DNA from: Hevea brasiliensis
Lineage: Eukaryota > Streptophyta > Magnoliopsida > Malpighiales > Euphorbiaceae
DNA length: 64,000 nucleotides
Assembly: GCF_030052815.1 (NCBI RefSeq)
Contig: NC_079495.1
Span: forward strand, 48,957,043-49,021,042
Reading direction: 5' to 3'
The notes under the pieces were generated by a model. That model ran no database searches. It saw only the letters and a program-made list of their open reading frames with translations, and was not told where the DNA came from. Position 1 is the first letter of the stretch. Every line of letters begins with the position of its first letter. The translations under genes were made by a program, and so were the position numbers. Positions 35,679 through 48,396 of the stretch are shown here, piece by piece.

Positions 35679-37328
35679 CTATTTCACCTAATTAATTAAT
35701 TTTTCACCAAGTTACCCTAAGGATAATTAAACTAAATTAATTATGTACATATATAATTTATTCTAATATTACATAAGGCCTAAACAATCACAACCTAATA
35801 AATATTTTTAACATGCAAATTTATTTTACAATTACCAAGTATTAAATTAAATTTATTTTATATGCCAATGTTAGTTTAATTTATAAATAAGATTAATTTT
35901 AATTTACAAAGTATTTATTTAAATTAATTACATGCAAACATCAGTTAAATTAAAAACAAAGTTAATTTTGATTTACCAAATAAAAATCCTATTATTACTA
36001 CAATTTCATGCCAATGGTTATTCTAGGAATTTAGGATTACTTACTTGTTAGTAATTGCAGTTGCCATTGGAGCAAGCTACCCTTAAAAAATGGTCTTCTA
36101 TTCTAGTATGACAATGATATCCTTGGCTTACTCCCGTTTAGCTCCATATAAGCTCCACGCAAATGCTCTCTTTGGTACTTACCTTAAGGCTACTTATCAA
36201 TTTTGTTTGTAATAAAAAAATAAAGAAACTAAAGAAAATAAAAGAAATAAAGAAAATAAGAAAATATTAATAACAATTTACATTGGATTCTAACTTTAGT
36301 CTTCTAAAGGGTTAAGATTCCTAATTAGTTACAAATACATAAGGGTCCACATCTTCTAACGTATTCCAAACACTTCATAATACTTCTTGAATTAAAAAAA
36401 CACAGAAAAATAGATTAAATATCAATTAGAACCCAAGAAAATACAAGAATATGCATAAACATACAATTTCCAAATTCTGGTAGATTGACAGTAACAAGCA
36501 ATTTGATTTTTGAAAAATAGTTAGACAAGCCTAAAAATCATGAAAAAATTACAGAAGATAGCCAAAACATCATACAACATCATAAAATTTATAAACCAAA
36601 TAAAACCCTAGCCGAATGGTCTACACAAATTGTAACTTTTTCCAGTAACAGAATCATACTACTTTTTTGTTAAATTCATAACTCACCAACGATAATAGAT
36701 ATGAATGTGAAACTAATTGGAAAAGATTCAAAAGATTCCAAACTTAATTTTAGACACCAGATTTACATAAAAATATTAAGAAACAAGGGAGATATGGGCT
36801 CCAAAAATTGGGTATCCTGTAAATCAGATTTTACAGGAACCCTAACTTCAAATAGCCATAACTTACAAAATATTAAAGCTTTTTTAGTAATTCTTGAGCC
36901 TAAAATTAATAGAATTTCGTGTAGAATATGAATATAATTTTTACAAATTTTTTATAGATTTAGAAAATAATGAAAAATAATAAAAATATGAGTGACAGAA
37001 AACTAAATATGTGTGGAGTTGTGTATCCCCTCAAATTAAACATGATTACATGATCTATATGAACATAGAAAATAAATTAAAAACAAGGAACATAGAATTA
37101 AACATTACATGGCATAGATCTTGAAAAGAAAATAAAATAACTAACCTTTAAGAAATATCGCTACAAAGAAAGAAGAACTAAAAGAATTTTGGCTATTCCT
37201 CTCTTTATTGTTTTTTCCTTTTTTTATTTTTATTTTTTGTCTTCTCCTCCACCTTTTTTTTTTTGTTAATAGGGTATTTATAGGGTTTTGGGAGAGAGGT
37301 GTGATAGGGTTTGGAGTCCTAGGCTGAT

Positions 37329-37640
37329 AAAGTTCAGATAACTTAAACAACTAGGATTGCAGAATTTTGGTAAGATTGAGATATGGATGAGGTGTTTCAA
37401 CCAATAGGAAGAGAGGGGAAGGGGAAGGCACCAATAGGAAGTGAGGAAGAGGTGTGGTAGTATCTGAAGTCCTAGTGTTATAAGGTTCAGATAACTTAAA
37501 CAACTGGGATTGAGGAATTTGGATGAGACTGGGATAAGGGTGAGGTATTCCAACTAATAGGAAGAGAGGGAATGGGGGTGGCACCAATAGGGAGTGAGGA
37601 AGAGAGTGGGGCCAAAAGGGAGAGAGAGAGTTTGTATAGG
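37329..37640 (-). repeat. Two-copy direct repeat in E LTR, period about 153 bp
   Basis: Two units each contain GTTCAGATAACTTAAACAAC, a GAGACTGAG-like step, CCAATAGGAAGAGAGGG and GGCACCAATAGG. The same pair occurs in the other LTR at about 42762-43065, so it predates E's insertion. The frames seen here on - (37141-37587) are repeats of low complexity, not genes. Confidence 0.75.
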
Positions 37641-37983
37641 AGAGGGATAGAGAAAAAGATATTTTCTTATTTTAATTTTTAAAAAATAAATTAAATGGGT
37701 CCTATTTAAAATTCCTAACTAGGCTTTCTTAGGCCCATGGAGCCCAATTAAATTCAATTAGGTCCATTTAAGAACTACCCATATTAAATTTAAATAAAAA
37801 AAAATTTATTTAAATTAAATTAATTTCCAAAAAAACATATTATTATTTTTTTTTTCAAGATCATGCCACAGAATTAATAATTCAGTTTCATGCCTTCAAT
37901 TATATCTTATAGTCATACAATTTTTCATCATCGGGTTTCCTACGGCCTCAATGCACATACTCATCACAAAATAAGGGTCTACA

Positions 37984-37996
37984 GTTTTCCCTCCAC
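37984..37996 (-). other. Polypurine tract of E
   Basis: On the - strand GTGGAGGGAAAAC directly precedes the LTR start TGTAGAC. This sets E's orientation and makes the left LTR the 3' LTR. Confidence 0.75.
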
Positions 37997-38088
37997 TTTG
38001 GCGAAAGTTGAAATCAATGCAAAAGCATTGCTCAAGTTTCGTCGAAGTGAAACTCAATCTTCTAATAACTATGAAACATTGGCTATAA

Positions 38089-38335
38089 GGATCGAGTACA
38101 TCTTGCTCAGTCGACATACTTTATGTTATGAGACTAGCTACGGTCTCATAACCGTGATAGTTGTGTCACGTGAAAATTGAGTGCATCTTGCTCTGTTGAT
38201 ACACTCTGCGTTATGAGACTAGCTACAGTCTCATAACAGTGATAATTGTGTCATGTGAAAATCGAATGCATCTTGCTTTGTCGATACACTCAGCATCATG
38301 AGACTAGCTACGGTCTCATGATAATGGCAACTCTG
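38089..38335. repeat. Three-copy tandem repeat in E 3' untranslated region
   Basis: Three units of about 83-85 bp each carry a CATCTTGCTC-type start, a GTCGATACACTC step, the inverted repeat GAGAC-TAGCTACG-GTCTC and a TGATAGTTGTGTCA-like end. The last copy lacks part of its end. Tandem arrays in this position are known in Ogre/Tat elements. Confidence 0.75.
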
Positions 38336-38343
38336 TGATTTGA

Positions 38344-38770
38344 AATGTTGTGGATTTGTATTTAGGACCGCGATTCTAAACTACCTACATATCTCCCTCG
38401 CTATCCTGAGGAAGAATCAAACCACTCGTAGTTCGACACTTGAAACTGTGGTGTTGTGTGTTCTTCTACGCCTTACACAACTATACCATATGCCCTAAAT
38501 AATGTCTAAGGACTTACCAAAAAACATCTATCATGAAATGTTGTGGGTTCGTATTTAGGACCGCAGTCCTAAACTACCTACGTACCCCCCTCGCTATCAT
38601 GAGGAAGAATCAGACCCCCTCGTAGTTTGACACTTGAAACTTTGGTGATGCATATTCTTCTACGCCTTACACACCTACTGGTGACATGTTGAATCATGTT
38701 CTTCTACGCCTTACACAACTATGCCATATGCCCTAAACAATGTCTAAGGACTTACCAAAAAAAATATCTA
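38344..38770. repeat. Two-copy tandem repeat in E 3' untranslated region
   Basis: Two units of roughly 190-235 bp begin AAATGTTGTGG and share TATTTAGGACCGC, CTACCTAC, CCTCGCTATC, GAGGAAGAATCA and CTTCTACGCCTTACACA. The second has an extra partial copy of the last segment. Confidence 0.72.
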
Positions 38771-39114
38771 TTTCATGATTTGAAAAAATTGGGATGACTA
38801 GGTCTCAGAACTCTTTTTGTGATTTTTGTGCTTCTTGTATGCTACTTTCTATCATAGGTATGCTGATTTTGCTAAAGATTCTAAAAAAAACTTAGTCCTC
38901 TGGGGGACCTCCTTTTGCAAAAACTTTCTTATAACTTTAAAATTTTTGAGAAGAACTGTTCACAAAAAAAAAAGACTTTCTTAAGGTCACAATACAATTT
39001 CTCTTTGATTTTTCTTTTTTCTTCTCTCCCCCCATGGTTCATTATTCTAAAGCCATTTCAAAATCTTGTTCTGCCTTGACTCCTTTCTCTCCCATGAACT
39101 CAATTCTTTGTACC

Positions 39115-39660
39115 CTAACTTTTGCCTGAAATGCCCTTTTGGGTTTTCATCTCAGTGGGCTTGCTCTAACTTTTGCCTAAGTGGCCCTTTTGGGTTTTCC
39201 ACCTAGCGATATCTTTTTTTTTTTTTTGAAATTGGACAATTTCCAGGGCATTCATATCAAACACCTATCTTGTCATACTCAGAAGACATAGATTAAATCA
39301 AAACAATGCAGTTCAAGTACTTAATCATTTGATGTATCCCTCAAGACACAAACATTCACAATCATAATTAAATAAAACCTATTCCTGGTTAATGCAATAA
39401 AAGCTCCTTTATTTATTCAGGTACACCATTACTCCCTCTAACATTTAGTTTTACCAAATTTTCAACCTTCCAAAGTTAGAAATAAGCTTTATAACCTGCT
39501 GAATGGCCTTTTTAGGTTTACCATCTAGATCTTCTCTTATCTCTCCTTTTGCGTAGACGACCTTTTACAGATTTTCAATCTAGCATTTTTTTTTTCTTCT
39601 TTTTTTTTTCTTTGGCCCTTACTTTTGCCTAGACCGCCTTTTGTAGGTTTTCAGCCTAGC
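39115..39660. repeat. Dispersed TTTTGCCT...GGGTTTTC repeats in E
   Basis: A motif of 40-50 bp (CTTTTGCCTAAGTGGCCC, then TTTTGGGTTTTCCACCTAGC) recurs at about 39118, 39168, 39490, 39545 and 39618 with drift. Long T runs near 39210 and 39590 lie between. No coding frame is seen from 38340 to 39660. Confidence 0.55.
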
Positions 39661-39669
39661 GAGCCTATC

Positions 39670-40290
39670 TCACACAAAGTACCATTTGAGCTTGTCTAAA
39701 TTGACTGGTTCTTGAAATTCATTCCCATCCAAGTCTGATATTCTTACCGTAGCAAGATCTTTTTGACTATGTATGGACCATCCTAGCTTGGGTTAAACTT
39801 TCCTCTTAAATCAAAAGGGACGGGCCGAGCTTGTTTCAAAATCATGTCTCCCTATTTGATCTTTCTTGGCTTCACCTTCTTATTAAAGGCTATAGCTATC
39901 TTCCTCTAATTAGCCTGCATATGATACAAGGCTCACATCCTCTTTTCATCAATCAAAGCTAGTTCTTCATTCATATGGGGACCTTTCCATTAATATGGGG
40001 ATCACACATTCCTGCATGTACTTCTTTCATTATTTGCTCAGCGTATTTTTCTATCACACATAAGAGTTAGTAGAATTGCCTCCCCAGCTAAAGTAAGTTG
40101 AGTGGCTAATCTATGAATTATTGCTCTATCTCTTTTGTAGGCTTATTGCGAGTATTCTCTCACTTCTAGAAACCTCCTTATGTCTTTGTATCATTTTTCT
40201 TCTCCTTCTAGGTCCACATGTGCTACTATTAATCTTTCATAGCATGAAATTTTACTCCTCATTAGGATAACTAGCTAAGTCAACTTTTAA
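39670..40290 (-). pseudogene. E polyprotein relic: integrase end
   Basis: On - the sequence reads, with several stops, the Tat-type region WYKDIRRFLEVREY and RLATQLTLAGEA, the H2C2-like KYAEQIMKEVHAG and CDPHINGKV, then directly the integrase C-terminal part NKKVKPRKI, GDMILKQARPVPFDLRGKF and DGPYIV, ending SDLDGNEFQEPVNLDKLKWYF followed by TGA at 39672-39670. The catalytic core with its D, D and E residues is missing between these parts. It is inactive. Confidence 0.82.
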
Positions 40291-40950
40291 TCATTCTTTT
40301 CCTATGGGGACACTAGCTTGGCTTGGGAATCGGCCATCTAATTTTAAGCTCGAGGCATGTGCTTCTTGGTACTTTGTTAACAAGGCTATAAATTTATCTC
40401 TTTCTTCTTGGGTTAAATCTTCAGCTAACTTAATGTCTTTAGGACTATTTAGTGTACCCAAATTAATAGATATCCATTTTGATGAATTAATATAAATTGA
40501 TTCTAAATGATTATGAATGCCATGCATATGCCCATTAGAATAAACATCAAACAAGCAAGCAAAAGGACTGGTCATATTGTTGATCTTCGCCTTAAAATCA
40601 GCATTAAGTATATTAGAAATTGAAACATCAGTATCACTACTGTGAGCATCACAAAAGACAGACTCAAACTTAAGGGTGTAGCTTTAGGTGCTTGGCTTTC
40701 ATGTACTCTTTAGATCAATGGTGCTGATTTTTTGCTCTTATTCTTTCACATGTTGTAACCCCTAATCATATGTCAAGGTAATTGCCCCCTCTTTCAAGAA
40801 CTTAGGAGGCTTTGGCTCTTTTTCCTCTTCTGTTGGCTCATAGCCCAAACCATGACTTGTGATCTGCCCCTTCATCTCAAGAAAAGTCACCAAACCATCT
40901 ATACTTTCTCCTAGGCCTATGCTAAGAAAAACTTCATCCGTTTCTTCGTC
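40291..40950 (-). pseudogene. E polyprotein relic: region before RT
   Basis: The - strand holds GLGESIDGLVTFLEMKGQ and HGLGYEPTEEE, then a frame at 40575-40291 with WISINLGTLNSPKDIKLAED and LTQEERDKFIALLTKYQE. In Tat-lineage polyproteins this stretch lies between protease and RT. After TKYQE the homology ends and the frame continues with AHASSLKLDGRFPS, which by its position belongs to the part after RT; RT has been deleted between. Stops interrupt the frame near 40690 and 40755. Confidence 0.75.
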
Positions 40951-43328
40951 TCAAGTAATTCACAAAAGGGTTGTTGTTTACACACAATTTTCATGCACAA
41001 GTAATTCCTATCTATGGGGTTGCTAATTATTTAAATGATATTTACCAGATGACTAAAATTAATTTATTATTGAGAATTTAATTTACAAACAAATTCAATT
41101 TCAAATAACCCTAAGTTTCTATTTCACCTAATTAATTAATTTTTCACCAAGTTACCCTAAGAATAATTAAACTAAATTAATTATGTACATGAGTAATTTA
41201 TTCTAATATTACATAAGGCCCAAACAATCACAACCTAATAAAGGTTTTTAACATGCAAATTTATTTTACAATTATCAAGTATTAAATTAAATTTATTTTA
41301 TATGTCAATGTTAGTTTAATTTACAAACAAGATTAATTTTAATTTACAAAGTATTTATTTAAATTAATTACATGCAAACATCAGTTAAATTAAAAATAAA
41401 GTTAATTTTAATTTACCAAATAAAAATCCTATTATTGCTACAATTTCATGCCAATGGTTATTCTAAGAATTTAAGATTACTTACTTGTTAGTAATTGCAG
41501 TTGCCATTGGAGCAAGCTACCCTTAAAAAATGGTCTTCTCTTCTAGTATGACAATGATATATCCTTGGTTTACTCCCATTTAGCTCCATATAAGCTCCAT
41601 GCAAATGCCCTCTTTAGTACTTACCTTAGGGCTACTTACCAATTTTGTTTGTAATAAAAAAATAAAGAAACTAAAAAAAATAAAAGAAATAAAGAAAATA
41701 AGAAAATATTAATAACAATTTACATTGGATTATAACTCTAGTCTTCTAAAGGGTTAAGATTCCTAATTAGTAACAACTACCTAAGGGTCCACATCTTCTA
41801 ACGAATTCCAAACACTTCATAATACTTCTTGAATTAAAAAAGCACAGAAAAATAGATCAAATATCAATTGAAACCCAAGAAAATATAAGAACATGCATAA
41901 ACATACAATTTCCAAATTCTGGCAGATTGACAGTAGCTAGAAATTTGATTTTTGAAAAATAGTTAGACAAGCCTAAAAATCATGAAAAAATTACAGAAGA
42001 TAGACATCATAAAATTTATAAACCAAATAAAACCCTATCCGAATGGTCTACACAAATCGTAACTTTTTCCAGTAACAGAATCGCACTACTTTTTTGTAAA
42101 ATTTATAACTCACCGACCATAATAGATATGAATGTGAAACTAATTGGAAAAGATTCAAAAGATTCCAAACTTAATTTTAGACACCAGATTTACATAAAAA
42201 TGTTAAGAAACAAGGGAGATATGGGCTCCACAAATCGGGTATCTTGCAAATCAGATTTTATAGGAACCCTAACTTCAAATAGCCATAACTTACAAAATAT
42301 TAAAGCTTTTTTAGTGATTCTTGAGCTTAAAATTAATAAAATTTCGTGTAGAATGTGAATATAATTTTTACAAATTTTTTATAGATTCAGAAAATAACAA
42401 AAAATAATAAAAATATGAGAGACAGAAAACTAAATATGTGTAGAGTTGTGTATCCCCTCAAATTAAACATGATTACATGATCTATATGAACATATAAAAT
42501 AAATTAAAAACAAGAAACATAGAATTAAACATTACATGGCATAGATCTTGAAAAGAAAATAAAAGAACTAACCTTTAAGAGATATCTCTACAAAGAAAGA
42601 AGAACTAAAAGAATTTTGGTTATTCCTCTCTTTAATTTTTTATCCTTTTTTTTATTTTTATTTTTTGTCTTCTCCTCCACTTTTTTTTTTTTTTTTTTGT
42701 TAGTAGGGTATTTATAGGGTTTTGGGAGAGAGGTGTGATAGAGTTTGGAGTCCTAGGGTGATAAAGTTCAGATAACTTAAACAACTAGGATTGCAAAATT
42801 TTGGTGAGACTGAGATATGGATGAGTTGTTTCAACCAATAGGAAGAGAGGGGAAGGGGAAGGCACCAATAGGAAGTGAGGAAGAGGTGTGGTAGGATTTG
42901 ACGTCTCAGTGTGATAAAGTTCAGATAACTTAAACAACTGAGATTGAGGAATTTGGGTGAGACTGGGATAAGGGTGAGGTGTTCCAACTAATAGGAAGAG
43001 AGGGAAAGCGGGTGGCACCAATATGGAGTGAGGAAGAGAGTGGGGCCAAAAGGGAGAGAGAGAGTTTGTATAGGAGAGGGATAGAGAAAAAGATATTTTT
43101 TTATTTTAATTTTCAAAAAATAAATTAAATGGGTCCTATTTAAAATTCCTAACTAGGCTTTCTTAAGCCCATGGCGCCCAATTAAACTCAATTAGGTCCA
43201 TTTAAGAACTACGCATATTAAATTTAAACAAAACAAAATTTTATTTAAATTAAATTAATTTCCAAAAAAACATATTATTATTATTATTTTCAAGATCATA
43301 CCACGGAATTAATAATTCAGTTTCATGC

Positions 43329-46300
43329 TGTAACACCTCTCACCCGTCTATAGTGCAGCCGAGCAAGGTATGTCACACGAAGTGCCAGAGCACCTGATTT
43401 TATCTAATTTCATTACAGTCCTTGATTTACTTGTTCAAAAACTTTGTCCAAGGTTTAGGCTATTTTTACTGTTTATCAAAATCTAACTAATTTGGAAATT
43501 TCAAAAATTTGAACGACAATCCGGCAGAGTGCCAGCTGTAATTTGGACTAACAGTTCTTCTGAACCTGTAAAAAAAAAAAAATTCAATATATACTCAAAT
43601 TCATAACTCAAATTATCTCAAAGCATTCTCAACATTTTCTCAAACTCAGATTCAGTATCAAAATTTTTCAAACTCAATCCCATTCAGAATCATTATGATT
43701 AGATAATTAACTCAAATATCAGAATTCTTATATTTCATTAACTTATATAATTTGTCAACTAAATTACATAAGTTTGTCAAGTACAGGATATACAAATAAT
43801 TTACAATATACTTAGAATGAACAAAATACATAACATGTGTAATTATGAGCCCTATCTACATACATTGCTAAGGAGGTGACAACCTTGAATTCTTCTGACA
43901 TTTCTGCAGATCTGGACTCCAAAATCTCAATCAAAGTACCTATGCGAGGAAACAATTCCATTGTGCTAAGCATTTCTGCTTAGTTGTGCAATAATATAAC
44001 AAGAAATAATATATACAAATAAGGAAAGAAATAAATCATAATTTGGATATCCAGGAATCAATTAGTCTAACTGTATTGTATTTTAAGTCTCTACGGTTCT
44101 GCAAATTGTATTTTTGTTATGTTTCTATTGCTAATCTCTTTAATTCATTCAATTCAATGCTTACTTTAATTGTACTGAAATTTTTGTATACTTAACTTAA
44201 CTGCGTGAATTGAATAATGTTTTAATTTACTGCCCGTGTAGCCTATACACTGACCAGACTGGATAAACGGATATACTAGCACTGGGTACCTAGTACCTCA
44301 GGCCATCACACCATCGATCACAAAGTATCTCCCGGTGTGCAAACAGTGTGGCTAAAAAGCCATATAATCAATTAGGCATTAAGCCGAGTATAATAACACA
44401 ATATGTATAGCCATAGGCTATTAAAATCATAATATAGCATAATAAGCCAAAAAACACAGTACGGCGTTAAGCCATTTACAGAACAGCTGTCAGAATCCTA
44501 TTGGCATGCCAACCTATCCAAACTAGTCAACTAGGCAAACTAGGGCATATTACAAGATTAAATATTTATTTTTAGGGTTTACTGGTCATTATACAATTCA
44601 TTGGTCAATGAAAATGTTGACCTTTTCATAAATCATGCATAAGTTGATTCTAGTATCACATGTCACAATTCGCATTTCAATATGCTGTCAGTATAGTGCA
44701 ATTTACAATTCTCACAAGTTAGCATTTATTGCCAAATTATTGCTAGGCTTCATTGCATATTATTGTCAATTTTTCAGTTTTAGTGTGCTAGATTGATCTA
44801 GCTAAATATTCTGTTTCCATTGGTTTTTAGCTTCTGGTCAAAGAAGCAAATTTGTAGCTCTATGTCTTATTGAACTTTTGGCACAAATTTCAGGTCATTT
44901 TGAGTTGTATAGACCAAGATATGGTCAATTTACTAAAATTAGACAGATTGCATCTTTAGTGCAAAATTTGGTCAATTTTAGGTCAAATTCAGTTCTGGCA
45001 ATTTTGGTACCCTAACTTGGGCAAGCAATTTGACTTCGTTCTGGTCATTTCTAGGCTTTGGAATCTTCATAAGAATTGTAGCTCTATGTCTAAGCTTTCC
45101 ATGGTATAAATTTCAGGTCATTTGGACCTTTTTTGTGTGAGTTATGGTCACATAAGTGACTACTATTCAAATGGTCAAATTCTGGGTTGCAATGGTTTGG
45201 ACAGTTTTGTTACCTCAACTTTTGCAAGCAATTTGACTTAATAAATGACATTTTTGGGTTCTATGATCTTCACTAAAGTTGTAACTCTATGTCTAAGCTT
45301 TCCAATGGTATAAATTTTAGGTCATTTGGAGTTGTGTAGACCAAGATATGGTCATTTTACTATGGTTGGTCAAGTTCCACTTATATTGCACTATTATGTC
45401 ATTTTTAAGTCAAAGTTAATTCGGCCAATTTTTGTAACCCAATTTGGACAATCAATTTGACTTGCTTAATGGCATTTCTGGGCTTGGTGGTCTCCACCAA
45501 AGTTGTAGTCCTATGTCTAAGCTTTCCAACGGTATAAATTTCAGGTCATTTGGACCTATTTTCACTGAGTTATGGCCAATTTTGTGAATACTGTTCATAT
45601 GGTCAAATTTAGTGTTTACACATTACCAAATCCGGATTAGGTCCAATTTATGGTCACTTTCTGGACAGAATTTTAATAATGTTTTTACATAAAAGTCAGC
45701 ACATTTTGTGTTTAGTTTTACCTCCAATTGGCCTCATACCAATTGGGGTTACACAATTAGGGTTATAGCTCCGAAGCATACTGCCCTTATACAATTCTTA
45801 AATACCAATCAACTACACATTCAATACCGTAGTTTCCCATACCTAAATTCTGGATTGGTAACATACTAACATCATTCTTCACATCTCATTATGGTCAATT
45901 GGAGCAGTATATACAAATCCTCAAGATACCAAATACAAACCTAATTCACAAAGGCAACATTAACATAATATCTACATAAAAACACCCAACAATTATATAT
46001 AATTCCAACAATAATTTACATACACTTCCATTAATCCCTTAGTACCATAATTTATCAAGTAAATTCATGAAATCAAGCACTCTTCATTGAACCTCAAGGC
46101 TACCAAAAAAAATCACCATTGGCCAAAGTCTTCCACAATTTCTTTCAAACCCCAATTCTAAAGCTCATTCACACATATACATGGAATTAATTCTCTAACA
46201 CATCAAATTACTTTAATTAACCTTAATTCCCATCAAATTCATGTAAGAATAAACCACTTACCTTTCACTTCCATGGCTGTCCAAAATTGAATATATCAAT

Positions 46301-47267
46301 AACTCATCACATCCTTCAAATTTCTTCACCATTCAACTCATCTCAACCTTAATACAAACTTTAGTGACGCAAGGGATGAAAAACTAGCACTAACCTTTTG
46401 TGGAGCTTGATCAAACTTCATCAAATGCTGCCCTTTTTGCTCCCTATATGTTGCCCATGATGTGTAGAACAACTTTAGTGAAGAAACTTAGAGGAAAAAA
46501 TGGCTTGATCATGGGTTGATGAACCTTGCTGCATGGACGTCCATGGATGAACTTGGGAGAGAAAATCAAATTCGGCAATGGTGATGAAGGAGTGAAGAAG
46601 ATGAAATGATTTAGTAGAAAATGCTGTCCACTTATGGTTTTATACCCCAATAACCATTTAAATAATAGTTAAAATAATTAAACTTTCATAATTCTAATTA
46701 TAGCCCCATATTTCCTTTTAATTTCATTTTATTTATAATTTCATTTTTCATGGAATTTTTAAAGTTTAATTCCACTTATTTTTAATGGACATTGAGGTCA
46801 AAAGGCAAGTTTAGGTGTCAAATGACCAAAATACTCCTCTTCGGGTTGCATTTCGAATTTTTCGGTGCTACCGATTTACTCCTTGTACAGCCGATTCCTT
46901 AAATTTTTTTTTGTTTTTGTTTACACTGACTCACTAAATTTGCTTTGATATTTCTAATGTCAATTACACCTCAGTAGACCTTTAATTATGTTTCGAAAAT
47001 ATTTTCCCGAGTTCCTCGAGATCCAAGGCTAGTCAACGGTCCTCGTCGTAACTTCCCGGTGTTGTCACCCATCACTACGGGTTCGCTCATTTAACTTAGT
47101 TACATTTTATCTCTTTTATTTTTCCTTAATTTTTCTCATCACATATTTTATTATTTTATGCTTCCTCACTGTCAATTAAGTGTAGTTCCAGATATTTCGA
47201 TTTTCCAGGGTGGGCATTAGCTATCGAAACAGTAGGATGTACGAACTATGAAAATGAGGATGTTACA
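43329..47267 (-). mobile_element. Solo LTR G
   Basis: The LTR is 3,939 bp, bounded by TGTAACACC and GGATGTTACA on + with the duplication CATGC (43324-43328 and 47268-47272). The left end resembles C and B (CCCGTCTATAGTGCAGCCGAG) and the right end resembles F (TAGTCAACGGTCC, TTCGGTGCTACCG), so it is intermediate between groups. It shows at least four modules with anchors near 44831, 45064, 45269 and 45491. The hairpin is at 43966-43983. Confidence 0.93.
43966..43983 (-). promoter_or_regulatory. Conserved LTR hairpin, G
   Basis: The stem CTAAGCA/TGCTTAG with a GAAA loop on - is identical to the B copies. Confidence 0.65.
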
Positions 47268-47367
47268 CATGCCTTCAATTATATCTTACAGTCATATAAT
47301 TTTTCATCATCGAGTTTCCTACGGCCTCAATGCACATACTCATCACAAAATAAGAGTCTACAATCCA

Positions 47368-48396
47368 TATATTTTAATTTCATAATCATTTCCATATATT
47401 TCCATTCATACTCAATTCATATATGAAAATTTTCAATCTCCATTAATTTACAACACGTAAATATTAATTACAATTTTCTAGTTTACAATTCTTAGTTTAC
47501 ATTTCAACATAAGAAATATTTATACTATACAAAATATATAAAATGACTAATGTGAGCACTATCTACATGCATTGCTGAGGAGGTGACTACCTTGAGCACT
47601 TCTGACACTTCTGCAGATCTGGACTTCAAAATCCCAGTCTAATATCTACTGGGCTTTACCTTTAGTATCTGCGCGAGGAAACAAATCCATCGCGCTAAGC
47701 ATTGCTGCTTAGTGGTGCAATAATATAACAAAGAAAATAATATACAAAATACAGATAGAAATAAAACATGGTTTAGATAATTTAGATCTAATTATGCTTT
47801 AATAAGATTTCTAAAATTTAATATGCCCTTTTTATTTTCCTAATTTAGTCCTCTTTGGAGGTGCTTAGTTCATAAGGTTACAGTAAGAATATACAATATA
47901 CTAATATTCTAATAGCATTATTCTTAACTTAATATTATTATGAAAGGTACATTTGTAATATTTATTTAAATTATATTTCTATTATTAATCTTTTTGTGTC
48001 ATTTAATTCAATACCTTCTAGGTTATCCTAAATTATTTCATAATAATTAAAGTTCCTAGTGCATTCAATAATAGATAATTTTTTTTTTATCATCAGTCCA
48101 GTTCATTTCAATTCTTTCTAGCATTTTATTAATCGTTTTCTTTGATGATTTTGAGCCTCATTTTATTGAAATCATTCTTGTTCTTTATCTTGATATTTAA
48201 TTTCCTTACTTCCTTGAATAATCAATTCAATTACATTTATACTTTTTCATGCCCAAGTAACTTATACAAATTGAGTGGACTAGATAAACGGGTAAATTAG
48301 CACTGGATACCAGGTACCTCGGGCCGTCACACCATCAGTCATAATGTATCTCGCGGTGTGAAAGCAGAATGGCTAATAAGCCATAAAAGCAATAAG
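47368..48396 (-). mobile_element. Element C, right LTR, segment 2
   Basis: This continues segment 1 after E and its duplication, matching the left LTR from about 27084. It includes the hairpin pair (47671-47712), the GGTACCTCGGG block and the start of the GGCATAAAGCC repeats. It is broken by B' at 48397. Confidence 0.92.
47671..47712 (-). promoter_or_regulatory. Conserved LTR double hairpin, C right LTR
   Basis: Stem 1 is CTAAGCA/TGCTTAG with a GCAA tetraloop and stem 2 is GCGCGA/TCGCGC, both fully paired on -. An ATAATATA box (47737-47744) lies about 27 bp before it on that strand. Confidence 0.75.

Larger units (their letters stand above)
31363..37983 (-). mobile_element. E, left (3') LTR, interrupted by F
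   Basis: Without F the LTR is about 2,993 bp. The left end holds a GACAGGAGTTGCCACCCAGG block and GGGGAAGGTGTTAGGCA, motifs known to me from Tat and Ogre-like LTRs and leaders. The right part contains a 2-copy direct repeat (37329-37640) and A/T-rich tracts, and ends GGGTCTACA. Apart from the missing end, the right LTR aligns throughout with scattered differences. Confidence 0.88.
31363..47362 (-). mobile_element. Element E, Tat-lineage Ty3/gypsy relic with nested F and G
   Basis: A 16.0-kb insertion bounded by TGTAGGAG and GTCTACA, with the duplication ATCCA at 31358-31362 and 47363-47367. It comprises a 3' LTR on the left (31363-37983, holding F), an internal region (37984-40951), and a 5' LTR on the right (40952-47362, holding G) that lacks the part equivalent to 31363-31882. 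The PBS, gag, protease and most of RT are gone, while the end of integrase and a long 3' untranslated region with tandem repeats remain. LTR start TGTAGAC and the polyprotein relics support Tat or Ogre-like affiliation. Confidence 0.9.
40952..47362 (-). mobile_element. E, right (5') LTR, truncated and interrupted by G
   Basis: It matches the left LTR from 31883 onward (CAAGTAATTCACAAAAGGG) but lacks the first 520 bp, where PBS and gag should adjoin. The breakpoint at 40952 joins LTR to pre-RT polyprotein, a single deletion of the element's 5' half. It ends GAGTCTACA at 47362 next to ATCCA. Confidence 0.88.

Noticed and set aside
37141..37587. Overlapping proline- and leucine-rich frames on -, also at 42712-43021
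   Set aside because: They result from the GA-rich two-copy repeat in E's LTR read on its CT strand.
38089..38335. Possible CRISPR-like array of repeats and spacers
   Set aside because: The units are contiguous degenerate tandem repeats without unique spacers, in a plant retrotransposon.
31363..47362. E as a + strand element with its 5' LTR on the left
   Set aside because: The purine tract next to TGTAGAC, and the order of pre-RT, integrase and 3' untranslated region, all read on the - strand.
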